NCBI RefSeq assembly: GCF_002849605.1
Contig: NZ_NPIB01000018.1
Location: forward strand, 28,541 to 92,540
Length of the DNA stretch: 64,000 bases
DNA from: Photobacterium carnosum
Lineage (GTDB): Bacteria > Pseudomonadota > Gammaproteobacteria > Enterobacterales > Vibrionaceae
Direction: 5' to 3'
Numbering within the stretch: position 1 is the first letter of the stretch; each line of letters opens with the position of its first letter. The notes under the pieces are model-generated. The model was not told where the DNA came from, searched no databases, and saw only the letters and a list, made by a program, of their open reading frames with translations. The position numbers and the translations under genes were made by a program. This document shows positions 37,370 through 46,064 of this stretch, piece after piece.

Positions 37370-37723
37370 ATGTTTAAATTATTAACCTCAATGCCACCAC
37401 TGGTTGCATTAGCCATTGCCATCATTTTTGAAGTCATTGCCACATCATTTATTCCTAAAGCAGAGCAATTTACGAAACTCGTACCCAGTGTGATTATTAT
37501 TACTGGTTATGCGATTGCCTTCTTTTTATTGTCTGTCACCGTAAAAACCATGCCAGTGGGTATTGTATATGCAATCTGGAGTGGTTCAGGCATTGTTCTG
37601 GTCGCAACCATTAGCTATTTTGCTTATGATCAGCGTTTAGACTTACCCGCCATGATTGGTATTGGATTAATTATTGCGGGTGTATTAGTGGTTAACCTTT
37701 TATCAAAAACTGTTTCGCACTAA
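37370..37723 (+). CDS. SMR-family multidrug efflux protein (EmrE-like)
   Basis: This 117-residue four-helix protein of the small multidrug resistance family exports cationic drugs in exchange for protons as an antiparallel dimer. The essential glutamate of helix 1 is present (AIIFEVIATS). The family signatures VKTMPVGIVYAIWSGSGIVL and QRLDLPAMIGIGLIIAGVLVVNLLS closely follow EmrE. Two starts are possible; the ATG at codon 8 (MPPLVALAI) matches the EmrE N-terminus better. It stands alone. Whether it is a drug exporter or a guanidinium exporter cannot be decided, though the sequence is nearer to EmrE/Qac types. Confidence 0.9.
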   Translation: MFKLLTSMPPLVALAIAIIFEVIATSFIPKAEQFTKLVPSVIIITGYAIAFFLLSVTVKTMPVGIVYAIWSGSGIVLVATISYFAYDQRLDLPAMIGIGLIIAGVLVVNLLSKTVSH

Positions 37724-37851
37724 CCATCCCCAATGAAGCCTTTATCGTTGTTTTCATTTAAAGCTAAACAGGAGAAGCCTTTACTTCTCCTTTGGTTATT
37801 AGCGCCTACCTATTATTAGCACCTACATTGCAAGCATCAACAGCGTAGTCA

Positions 37852-38472
37852 TTAATACCCGATAGAAGCAATAAAGTTATGCAGCCATTGCTGTCCTAGC
37901 GGTGTAAATACAAGAATAAAAACACTGATATTAATGAAAATTGTTAACCATAAAATCACTTTAAACGGTTGTTTTTGAGATTTATGGCGTAATATTTTCT
38001 GCGCCCATAACGCACCAGGCCAACCACCTACTAATGCTAATAAATGTAAGCTCGCTTCTTTGGTTCTCCATGCCTCTTTTTGTGCTGCTCGCTTATCATG
38101 GGCATACACAGCAAAGGTTACAATACTCAAACAGACATAACCAATTAATACCCAATACGGGCATCGAGCTAACCACACCCAGCCAGCGACCAGAGCCAGA
38201 AATAACACGCTAAACCCTTGCGCTTTACTCATTGGCGCGGTGTATTTATCAAGTCCTGAATGTGCTTTAACAAACATGACTGATTTCGCTGACTTTTTAC
38301 TTTTATTATCAACGCTTAGCTCATAAGAAACACGTTCATTCATCCGCGGTCGACTTTGACGATCACTCAACGCACTAATATGAAAAAATACATTCTCACC
38401 ACCCGCTTGAGGTTGAATAAAACCAAAGCCTTTTTGATGATTCCATTGCACAACAGTGCCTTTATATTTCAT
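37852..38472 (-). CDS. Cold-shock domain fused to DUF1294 membrane domain
   Basis: This 206-residue fusion has a cold-shock/OB domain with RNP-1 motif KGFGFIQP (14-21) and RNP-2-like VFFHISAL (28-35). It is followed by four membrane helices of DUF1294 (AVYAHDKRAAQKEAWRTKEASLHLLALVGGWPGAL near 120-155). The combination suggests an RNA-binding module tethered to the inner membrane. Such CSD-DUF1294 fusions are widespread in gamma-proteobacteria but uncharacterised. It is monocistronic. Confidence 0.85.
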   Translation of the reverse strand: MKYKGTVVQWNHQKGFGFIQPQAGGENVFFHISALSDRQSRPRMNERVSYELSVDNKSKKSAKSVMFVKAHSGLDKYTAPMSKAQGFSVLFLALVAGWVWLARCPYWVLIGYVCLSIVTFAVYAHDKRAAQKEAWRTKEASLHLLALVGGWPGALWAQKILRHKSQKQPFKVILWLTIFINISVFILVFTPLGQQWLHNFIASIGY

Positions 38473-38818
38473 ATATTACCTATTGTTTTACACTGTAAAC
38501 AGAATGGATCGTTATTGACAATAAAGAACAAATAACACCATGATTTATTAATGTTTTATTATAACGACCATCAATCGTTATTCTATTTAATTGTGGTTAT
38601 TACAACATTGCATTGCCATAACCTTTTTTTTGCTATCAAGTTAATACTTTCATCATTAAAAATATCACAATTGTTGAGTCTGATTAAAGTAATGCATACA
38701 ATAACAACACTTTTTCTTCCATTATTGTTATTAAATAATCGTCGTTAACCACGGCATAATACTCATCTCTACTTTCCGTTAATTTGCTTATTGCGCCTTT
38801 CATCAACTTAGGTGAACC
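38473..38818. other. Non-coding stretch between the CSD-DUF1294 and ABC exporter genes
   Basis: 346 bp of AT-rich sequence. Nothing coding or structured was recognised beyond expected divergent promoters. Confidence 0.4.
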
Positions 38819-40699
38819 ATGCTTAAACGCTTTTTAAAACGCTTTGAAAATTTCACAGAAGCATTTCCGAAACAAGATCCTGAGCAACCACCACAGGGTA
38901 TTATCGCTTTTTGTCGCTACTATAGCCGTGGTTTTGAAAAGCCATTGATTATTATGGCATTCCTTAGTGCTACGGTTGCTATTTTAGAAGTGGCACTGTT
39001 CGGCTTCATGGGAAAATTGGTTGATTGGCTGACAGAAAGTGATCCACATACCTTTCTGGCTCAAAATGGCACCAGTTTATTTTGGTTAGGATTAGTGATT
39101 TTAGTTGTCATGCCAACACTGGTATTGATTTCATCATTAATCACCAACCAATCGTTGCTGGGTAACTACCCTATGTCGATTCGCTGGCTCGCGCACCGTT
39201 ATTTACTCAAACAAAGTGTGTCGTTCTATCAAGATGATTTCGCGGGTCGTATCGCGACCAAGGTTATGCAAACCTCGCTTGCGGTGCGTGAAACAGTAAT
39301 GAAAACTGCTGATGTGTTTGTTTATGTTGCAGTTTACTTTACCTCATCGTTAGTCATTTTAGCGCAGGCTGATTGGCTGTTAATGTTACCAATGCTGTTT
39401 TGGTTAGCCGCTTATATGTGTATTCAACTTTATTTTGTACCTAAACTTAAGCACATTGCAGCAGAACAAGCAGACGCACGTTCAACCATGACGGGTTCAA
39501 TTGTTGATAGCTACACCAATATTTCAACAGTTAAATTATTCTCTCACGATCAACGTGAAACTGAATATGCTGAAAAAGGCATGAAAGGCTTTTTAAGCAC
39601 TGTACATCAACAAATGCGGTTAGTGACGGGGTTTAACTTCTGTGTTCAATTAACTAACTATACCCTGCTGTTTGCGATTTCTGCGATCTCAATTTATTTA
39701 TGGATGCACAGTGCAATTCAAGTCGGTGCCATCGCAATAGCTATCAGCCTTGCGTTGCGGATCAATGGTATGTCAATGTGGATCATGTGGGAAGTCGGCG
39801 CATTATTTGAAAACATCGGTACGGTAGTTGATGGCATGAAAACCTTATCAAAGCCAATTGCGATTGAAGATGCCCCTGATGCTGAACCATTAGACGTCAC
39901 TCAAGGTGGCATTGAATTTGATGATGTTAGCTTCCATTATGGCGAGAACAAAGGCGTGATCAGCCATCTTAACCTCAACATTAAGCCCGGTGAAAAAGTC
40001 GGTTTAGTCGGTCGCTCTGGCGCAGGTAAATCAACCTTGGTTAACCTATTATTGCGCTTCCATGATGTTGAAGGTGGACAAATACGCATTGATGGCAAAG
40101 ACATTACCTCTGTCACTCAAAACTCGTTACGTTGTAACATAGGTATGGTCACCCAAGACACTTCATTACTGCATCGCTCTATTCGTGAAAATATTCTCTA
40201 TGGCGCGCCTGATGCTGGTGAAGAACGATTATTAACGGCAACACACCAAGCACATGCGCATGAGTTTATTGAAACGCTAACTGATTCCTTTGGTAACGTC
40301 GGTTATGATGCTCAAGTGGGTGAACGTGGCGTTAAACTGTCTGGCGGTCAACGTCAGCGAATTGCTATTTCACGGGTCTTACTTAAAAACGCACCAATAT
40401 TGATTTTAGATGAAGCTACATCAGCGTTAGATTCTGAGGTTGAAGCGGCCATTCAAGAAAGCCTCAATAAATTGATGCAAGGTAAAACCGTAATAGCGAT
40501 TGCACACCGTTTATCGACCATTGCCGCGATGGATCGCTTAATCATTCTCGATAAAGGTCAAATCATTGAGCAAGGATCCCATGCTGAGTTATTACAGCAA
40601 CGCGGTATTTACGCGCAATTATGGGCGCATCAGACAGGTGGGTTTATTGGCGAGCAGAATATTTCAGTTGCTGCTGATGATTTGAATCAGAATATATAG
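38819..40699 (+). CDS. ABC-type exporter, fused permease and ATPase
   Basis: This 626-residue half-transporter has an N-terminal six-helix membrane domain (about 40-345) and a C-terminal nucleotide-binding domain. Motifs are Walker A GRSGAGKS (398-405), Q-loop (MVTQDTSL), signature LSGGQRQR (507-514), Walker B ILILDEATSALD (527-538) and the H-loop in AIAHRLS. It belongs to the type IV exporter family with MsbA and multidrug ABC proteins and would work as a homodimer. The N-terminal 35 residues are a soluble charged leader. The substrate is unknown. A terminator follows immediately. Confidence 0.88.
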   Translation: MLKRFLKRFENFTEAFPKQDPEQPPQGIIAFCRYYSRGFEKPLIIMAFLSATVAILEVALFGFMGKLVDWLTESDPHTFLAQNGTSLFWLGLVILVVMPTLVLISSLITNQSLLGNYPMSIRWLAHRYLLKQSVSFYQDDFAGRIATKVMQTSLAVRETVMKTADVFVYVAVYFTSSLVILAQADWLLMLPMLFWLAAYMCIQLYFVPKLKHIAAEQADARSTMTGSIVDSYTNISTVKLFSHDQRETEYAEKGMKGFLSTVHQQMRLVTGFNFCVQLTNYTLLFAISAISIYLWMHSAIQVGAIAIAISLALRINGMSMWIMWEVGALFENIGTVVDGMKTLSKPIAIEDAPDAEPLDVTQGGIEFDDVSFHYGENKGVISHLNLNIKPGEKVGLVGRSGAGKSTLVNLLLRFHDVEGGQIRIDGKDITSVTQNSLRCNIGMVTQDTSLLHRSIRENILYGAPDAGEERLLTATHQAHAHEFIETLTDSFGNVGYDAQVGERGVKLSGGQRQRIAISRVLLKNAPILILDEATSALDSEVEAAIQESLNKLMQGKTVIAIAHRLSTIAAMDRLIILDKGQIIEQGSHAELLQQRGIYAQLWAHQTGGFIGEQNISVAADDLNQNI

Positions 40700-40718
40700 C
40701 TGCAGTGCCACTATAACG

Positions 40719-40746
40719 AAGCCGCTGATTTAGCGGCTTTTTTTTG
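40719..40746 (+). terminator. Rho-independent terminator after the ABC exporter
   Basis: The 8-bp stem AAGCCGCT / AGCGGCTT is followed by a long T run. Confidence 0.85.
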
Positions 40747-40782
40747 TTATGTGCTTTATGGTGATGTTTTTAAATTGGAATT

Positions 40783-41030
40783 GAGAAAAATATGGGTGTT
40801 ATATATTTTTTCATTTTTCTCTAGCCTGTCCAACTATAGTTACTCTCCCGACAACACCTGCCAATGTCCAAACTTTGTCATTCCCTACGCGAGGGCGATA
40901 AGGAATCTATTCACAGCGTGTTGTAGAGTTATTTTTTCGTTGGTGTCTGTAATGCTCAAACGTGTAGTGAATAGATTACGGGTAGCCCTCATTTCCCTAT
41001 TTTCAAAAACATATGGCTGTTTTATGTGCA
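40783..41030. repeat. Left composite REP/MITE-like repeat flanking the helicase-nuclease gene
   Basis: The block is bounded by REP-like motifs AATATGGGTGTT (from 40788) and CATATGGCTGT (41010-41020). It contains ACAACACCTGCC, TGTCCAAA and TTTGTCATTCCCTAC (40849-40888), which recur inverted at 43896-43940 on the other side of the helicase gene. It also carries an extra palindrome: 24-bp arms (40891-40914 and 40967-40990) share an 11-bp and a 6-bp perfect block around a 52-bp loop, like a nested miniature element. A 28-codon ORF (41056-41142, plus strand) follows but is probably chance or a relic. Confidence 0.7.
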
Positions 41031-41145
41031 GATGATTACCTGGTAAAAACTAGCAATGAGTTTTAGTGATTCTCCAATTAAAGTTGCACAAGATGATATT
41101 AAAGTAATTGCTCTTGTTGAGATGGCAATTAATAAACAATAAGTT

Positions 41146-41179
41146 AAAAAATGTATGAGACAGGTATGTCTCATACATT
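41146..41179 (-). terminator. Terminator after the helicase-nuclease gene
   Basis: A perfect 13-bp stem AATGTATGAGACA (41150-41162) pairs with 41167-41179 around GGTA. On the minus strand it runs into TTTTTAAC. It lies 33 bp past the helicase stop and inside the flanking repeats, so it travels with the gene. Confidence 0.8.
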
Positions 41180-41211
41180 ATCAATAATAATATTTTTTAA
41201 AAGCTCTTTAA

Positions 41212-43695
41212 TTATCTCTTAAATGAAACTGTATAGTTAGAAACTATATCAATCCCTCTTAATTTATAAGCTGTTAATTTCTCTCTGATAGCAGCTACAT
41301 CCTTCATTTGATTTGTTGTTACTATAGATCGAATAAAATCATGAACATTTTTTCTTAATTTATTTAAGCATTGTTCATTCATAATTCGTACATCCTGAGC
41401 TGGTGATGCTGCATATTCAAAAATTACACTAGGGTGAACTATTATAGGTGTATAGTTATGATTTGAATCATATTGCTCATTAAACCATAGAGTTGATCCA
41501 GATAATTGATTGCAATAATATTTAGTTATTTTATCTGACGTTGCTTCATTTTTACATTCAATTACTAAATATTGATTATTACCTAGAGCCCAAAGATTAT
41601 CAGGTCCTTTACCATAATCTTCTTCTGGTCTTTGTCCTCGAAAACCCAAAATATTTGCTAAAGTATTAATAGAGAATTCGAATTTTTGATAAGAATCAGG
41701 TATAAATCGTAAATTATCTAAAATACCATCAACACCTATTATTGCTTTATTTGCAATAATAAATGTTGATGTTAAATAATTGGAACAACAAATAGCTTGT
41801 TCGTGAGTAATTTCATTTATCCTTTGATATTGCATACCATCGATAGGCTTTAATAGCCGAGCATTCAGACTGTTAGCAGCATGTAATATTTTCTGTGACT
41901 CAATTTTATCTTGAATATTTACATATTCTGAAAGAATTTGTTTCATATATCCTTCAGATTTTTTCTCCTTACAACATTTCACAGCTGTATCTAATACATC
42001 AATAGCACTTGAAATATTCCCTCTATTGGTTGCATTATATGCAGACAGAATAGATAAAGTTAATGGATTTGTACTCTCTGTTTTTTCATATTGTAATGAA
42101 GATAAATTACCCCTAGTAAATGTTATCCAATCTGTTTGTTGGTTAAAACAATAATCCATAACGCTAAGTAGTTCTGATATTGGTTTTCCTTGTATCTGCT
42201 CTGATATACTTTCAGACATCTCAACTTGTTTTAGCGTAGCCGGAGAGAAGTGTTTTTTTGCATTGTCAACATAAAGCATGCTAGTCAGCTCTTTCCCTGT
42301 TAATAATACAACACAATAATCATTATTAGATCTTACACCTCTTCCCATTCCTTGTTCTATTGTTTGAATATATCTTGCTGCATGTAACCCACTAGATAGT
42401 AAATATCCCTGTTTAACTTTATCAATAAGCCGACGCGTATTAGGTATACCATCTAAGACTAATAAACGGCATGCATTATGCGGTAAATCTATACCATCAT
42501 ATCTATTAATTAAAACAGTTAAGCCTACATGTTCTCTATTCAAACGTTCAATGCCAGCTTCTATATTATTAGCATTTAATTTTAAATCAACAACATCATC
42601 CCAATGCTTTGATCTATACTCAGATGGTACAATAATAACAACGTTTTTATTTAGTGAAATTTGTTTGCATAGGGATTTTATATCATTATCTGTTATTTCA
42701 GGGTTAATTACTTGCGGCATCAAAATCATTCTATCGCCAGCATCACCTGCATTATCAGGAGTTATAGTATTTGATATAAATTGAGGATCCACACCAAAAT
42801 GAGTAGATAATATCGTATCATCAGCTAATGTTGCAGTCATGAAGATCTTTCTTTTCGCTTCCTGCAAAGATGGTATTACTGATATAGGAATACAATGTGG
42901 TGATATTTCAATATAACTTGAATGCACAACACAGTTACAAAGCTTTAAATTATCTTTCATTAATGGATAACTAAATAATAAATCATTATGTTTTCTATTT
43001 TTCACAAGGATTTCTGTTATTTCTTCTTGTTTATCTTGCCATGTCCAAAATGGTAATTGTAAAAAAGCAGAATAGTCACCTTCAACAATCTCATTATAAC
43101 GACTAAAATTTTGTTTTTTTAACGATGGTGTAAAAAGAGTCATTAATTCTTTATAAGCTTCACTACCATTATTTATTTTTATTGTAAATTGATCTTCAAC
43201 TGTATTAATACATGCATGTGCATCATCAATAATAATACTACCTATATTGATTTTAATACCATCATCACCAACACCAAATTTTGAACGGCCATTTACCAAT
43301 TTATGTATATTTATAACAAGTATGCTTTTCCCTGATAAAAAACTTGGGCATGTTTCATCTTTAGTAGTTTTTATACCTATTTCGTCAGCTTCATTTATAA
43401 CTTGTTCAACTAAATAATTATCAGGCACAACGTAAACAGCAGGTGCTATTTTTTCATTTAAACAACTTTTTAAAGTAAGCAATCCTACTATTGTCTTTCC
43501 ACCACCAGTATTCATCTTAATAACTAAGTTTTCAGTATTCCTAATATCAAACCACTTTTGCCATACTTGTGATTGTACGTCCCGTGGATATTGATATTTT
43601 TGCTGGCTTATTTTTGGTAAAGCTTGAAATATTTCACGTGGTGGTAATGCTGTATCATACGTTTGTCCACCACCTAACTTACTAAAATCAATCAT
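41212..43695 (-). CDS. XPD/DinG-like superfamily 2 helicase with C-terminal PD-(D/E)xK-like nuclease motif
   Basis: This 827-residue protein is not a member of any system I can name with certainty. Helicase motifs are I MNTGGGKT (61-68), II IIDDAHAC (155-162, a DEAH variant), III-like TATLADD (287-293), V NRYDGIDLP (397-405) and VI QTIEQGMGRGVRS (444-456). Motifs V and VI look like the Rad3/XPD/DinG group (GIDLP, Q-x-x-GRxxRS). No four-cysteine iron-sulphur cluster is obvious. After a helical middle region the C-terminus has GPDNLWAL (D699) and LVIECKNE (E713, K715), which fits a PD-(D/E)xK nuclease core. The gene is markedly AT-rich, stands alone with its own terminator and is enclosed by inverted copies of a repeat. 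A perfect AAGGAGGT lies about 20 bases before the ATG, farther than usual. Inferred role: single-gene nucleic-acid defence or DNA processing. Confidence 0.75.
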   Translation of the reverse strand: MIDFSKLGGGQTYDTALPPREIFQALPKISQQKYQYPRDVQSQVWQKWFDIRNTENLVIKMNTGGGKTIVGLLTLKSCLNEKIAPAVYVVPDNYLVEQVINEADEIGIKTTKDETCPSFLSGKSILVINIHKLVNGRSKFGVGDDGIKINIGSIIIDDAHACINTVEDQFTIKINNGSEAYKELMTLFTPSLKKQNFSRYNEIVEGDYSAFLQLPFWTWQDKQEEITEILVKNRKHNDLLFSYPLMKDNLKLCNCVVHSSYIEISPHCIPISVIPSLQEAKRKIFMTATLADDTILSTHFGVDPQFISNTITPDNAGDAGDRMILMPQVINPEITDNDIKSLCKQISLNKNVVIIVPSEYRSKHWDDVVDLKLNANNIEAGIERLNREHVGLTVLINRYDGIDLPHNACRLLVLDGIPNTRRLIDKVKQGYLLSSGLHAARYIQTIEQGMGRGVRSNNDYCVVLLTGKELTSMLYVDNAKKHFSPATLKQVEMSESISEQIQGKPISELLSVMDYCFNQQTDWITFTRGNLSSLQYEKTESTNPLTLSILSAYNATNRGNISSAIDVLDTAVKCCKEKKSEGYMKQILSEYVNIQDKIESQKILHAANSLNARLLKPIDGMQYQRINEITHEQAICCSNYLTSTFIIANKAIIGVDGILDNLRFIPDSYQKFEFSINTLANILGFRGQRPEEDYGKGPDNLWALGNNQYLVIECKNEATSDKITKYYCNQLSGSTLWFNEQYDSNHNYTPIIVHPSVIFEYAASPAQDVRIMNEQCLNKLRKNVHDFIRSIVTTNQMKDVAAIREKLTAYKLRGIDIVSNYTVSFKR

Positions 43696-43855
43696 TTTTT
43701 ATCTACTTTTTAAAACCTCCTTTATACGCCACCAAGTGAATATCTGTCTAAGAAACTATAAAATAATATAGACTTACATTATTTTATTTTATTTTGCCAT
43801 TCAATATTCAGTCATTATTGTCCCTTACTTCACAATATTTAACCTTAAAGAAAAA

Positions 43856-43981
43856 CATGGGACAAAGAGAAACATGGGACAGCCATATTTTTGTTGTAGG
43901 GAATGACAACATTTGGACACGGGCATGTGTTGTTGAGAATGGCAGCAGCGAGAGAAAAAGTTATGGGTGTCCATTATTTTT
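43856..43981. repeat. Right composite REP-like repeat flanking the helicase-nuclease gene
   Basis: The block is bounded by ATGGGACAGCCATATTTTT (43874-43892) and AAGTTATGGGTGTCC (43958-43972). Between them GTAGGGAATGACAAC, TTTGGACA and GGCATGTGTTGTTG (43896-43935) are the inverse of the left copy at 40849-40888. It lacks the extra palindrome of the left copy. ACATGGGACA is also duplicated directly at its start. The two REP-like ends point toward each other, as in BIME pairs. Confidence 0.7.
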
Positions 43982-44001
43982 TAGGCATTGTTATATCCAA
44001 A

Positions 44002-44046
44002 TAAAAGCCAATACCTTATTCACTTTCGACTAAGAGTATTGGCTTT
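44002..44046 (-). terminator. Terminator after the carboxypeptidase gene
   Basis: An 11-bp perfect stem (44004-44014 with 44036-44046) extends inward by CTTA/TAAG. On the minus strand it is followed by TTTTATTTGG. Confidence 0.75.
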
Positions 44047-44079
44047 ATTCGTATGATGGTTGTTACGATTTTTTAAAGT

Positions 44080-45459
44080 TTACAGACCGTAAGATGCTAG
44101 CAAGTTATGGAAATATAATGAGATACTTGCCCAGGTTCGAGTGAACCAACCGCCTTGTTGAACGCTGTTGAGCGCGACAAGTGGCTTTGATTGAATAACT
44201 TTGTCTTTATAGGTTACGGTAATTTCGCCTAATTTCTCACCCTTCTCAACCGGTGCTTTGATATCACGGTCAATTTGAAGCTTAGTTACCAGACCTTTCT
44301 CATCAACACTGGAAGGAAGAACCAAGGTTAGTGGCTTATCAAGGCCTAGAGAGACAGTATCTTGTTTTCCTCCCCAAACGTTTTGTTCAGAAAGCTTACT
44401 GTTTGCTGCATACAAGGTGTCTTGCTTGAAGAAGTGAAAGCCGTAATTGAATAGTGCCTTACTTTGAGCGGCAACATCATTCAGTGATTTTGTACCTAGA
44501 ACAACGCCAACCAACTTCATTGGGTTATTGGGTATCTCAGCAGAGCTTACCAGCGAGTAGCCCGCAGCTTCTGTACTGCCTGTTTTCATGCCCGTCGCAT
44601 ATTGATAAGTGAACAATAAGCGATTGAAATTTGGTTGGCGGATATGATTGTATTCAAAATACTTTTGACTGAAAAAATGAAAGTATTGAGGGTAGTCGTT
44701 CATGATGTGCTGTCCGAGCAGCCCAAGATCATAAGCGGTTGAGAAATGTGCTGGCGCAGGCAGACCCATGACAGTGGTAAAGTGGGTATTGTGCATACCT
44801 AACTTAACGGCTGTCGCGTTCATCATTGCAACGAATGAAGATTGCGAACCCGCTATGTAGTTTGCCAGTGTTACAGCGGCATCATTGCCCGATTCAACAA
44901 TCATACCTGAGATAAGATCTTTCACTGAAACAAAAGAGCCAGGCTTTAAGAACATTCTTGAGCCACCCGTGCGCCACGCGACTTCTGGTACTTGTACTTT
45001 TGAGTCGAGTGAAATTACACCGTCGGCCAGTTTTTGTTCAACAATGTACATGAGCATTAACTTGGTGGTGCTGGCTGGGGCCATACGCATGTTGGCATCG
45101 TTAGCGGCAATAATCTGTCCCGTGTTAGCATCCATTAAAATGAAAGCGCGTGCTTCAACTTGAGGTGAGAATATTCCTGCCTGAGTCCATTTTTGCACCA
45201 GCGTTTCTGGGATACCATTATTGCCACCAGCTTCTACTGGTGCAGCAGGCACTTGTATATTTTCTGGAATACTGGTTTTTACATCAATAGCACCGAAACT
45301 ATTGAGTGGAGCTTGAGCTGCTTTGTATTGCGTTGCCGCGAAGTAATCACTATTAGGCATAGTGTTCATTGCATTGTTGCTAGGTGTGGCAAATACTGTA
45401 CTAGAGGTAAATAATGCAGCGATGGTTGCTGCTAATGAAAGCTGTTTGATTATTGTCAT
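44080..45459 (-). CDS. dacA: D-alanyl-D-alanine carboxypeptidase, PBP5/DacA type
   Basis: This 459-residue serine DD-carboxypeptidase trims the terminal D-alanine of peptidoglycan stem peptides in the periplasm. Active-site motifs are S130-T-T-K133 (SxxK), S190-G-N192 (SxN) and K292-T-G294 (KTG). It has a Sec signal peptide (cleaved near residue 24, VFA-TP) and a C-terminal amphipathic tail (WFTRTWASISLYFHNLL) that should anchor it to the inner membrane. It is about 55 residues longer than E. coli DacA because of an N-terminal extension (about 25-85) rich in N, A, P and Q. Its base composition is visibly richer in GC than the helicase gene beside it, and it lies between REP-like repeats. It may be a duplicate rather than the core dacA, so the symbol is given with caution. 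Confidence 0.85.
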   Translation of the reverse strand: MTIIKQLSLAATIAALFTSSTVFATPSNNAMNTMPNSDYFAATQYKAAQAPLNSFGAIDVKTSIPENIQVPAAPVEAGGNNGIPETLVQKWTQAGIFSPQVEARAFILMDANTGQIIAANDANMRMAPASTTKLMLMYIVEQKLADGVISLDSKVQVPEVAWRTGGSRMFLKPGSFVSVKDLISGMIVESGNDAAVTLANYIAGSQSSFVAMMNATAVKLGMHNTHFTTVMGLPAPAHFSTAYDLGLLGQHIMNDYPQYFHFFSQKYFEYNHIRQPNFNRLLFTYQYATGMKTGSTEAAGYSLVSSAEIPNNPMKLVGVVLGTKSLNDVAAQSKALFNYGFHFFKQDTLYAANSKLSEQNVWGGKQDTVSLGLDKPLTLVLPSSVDEKGLVTKLQIDRDIKAPVEKGEKLGEITVTYKDKVIQSKPLVALNSVQQGGWFTRTWASISLYFHNLLASYGL

Positions 45460-46064
45460 AAGAGTATTTTATTTATAGTTACTTACTAAAAGCGCGGTAT
45501 AAAAAAGCGACTAGATAGGATACTGACTTCGCTGAGTAATTAATGTCCTGCAGAGTCTATCCATCACTACCACAAAAATGGTGAGTGCTTTTTCGTTCTT
45601 GATTAGTATTGCAATGACTTTGGTTACAAATCGCATTTATATAATGATGTTCCGATCATTATGCACATGTAACCTTTATCCCGTTAATAGCAATAACCAA
45701 ATGATGATTAAGTCCTGCTTTCTCAGCGGATCATTTGAACCTCATGTTGGTTATAGCCTTTTGTATATTGTCTGTTTCCATCTTACCAGCAGATCCTTTA
45801 TAGAAACCTGAACGGTAATGATGTTTATGCGGTATAAATCAAACATTGAATGGAACAAACATAGGACAGCCATATCTTTTGCTTTTAAATTGAGTCCCTA
45901 AAAAACAAACCATTCCACCAGCAATAAACTCTCGAATCTGAAATTTACAGCTCATTGTTTATAATTCTTCATTAAATCGTTTCTGTTACCATATTTCAGG
46001 ATCAACAAAACCTACAATCCTGACGGTTATTGCAGTGTTTTCATCTAATTATAAGAAACTATGT
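45460..46064. other. Non-coding stretch with a REP-like copy (45859-45880)
   Basis: No gene is recognised. A REP-like copy, ATAGGACAGCCATATCTTTT, lies at 45861-45880. It is inverted relative to the copies at 47128-47148 and 47184-47207, so the transposase gene between them is bracketed by inverted REPs. The rest is ordinary AT-rich sequence, including the dacA promoter. Confidence 0.55.
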
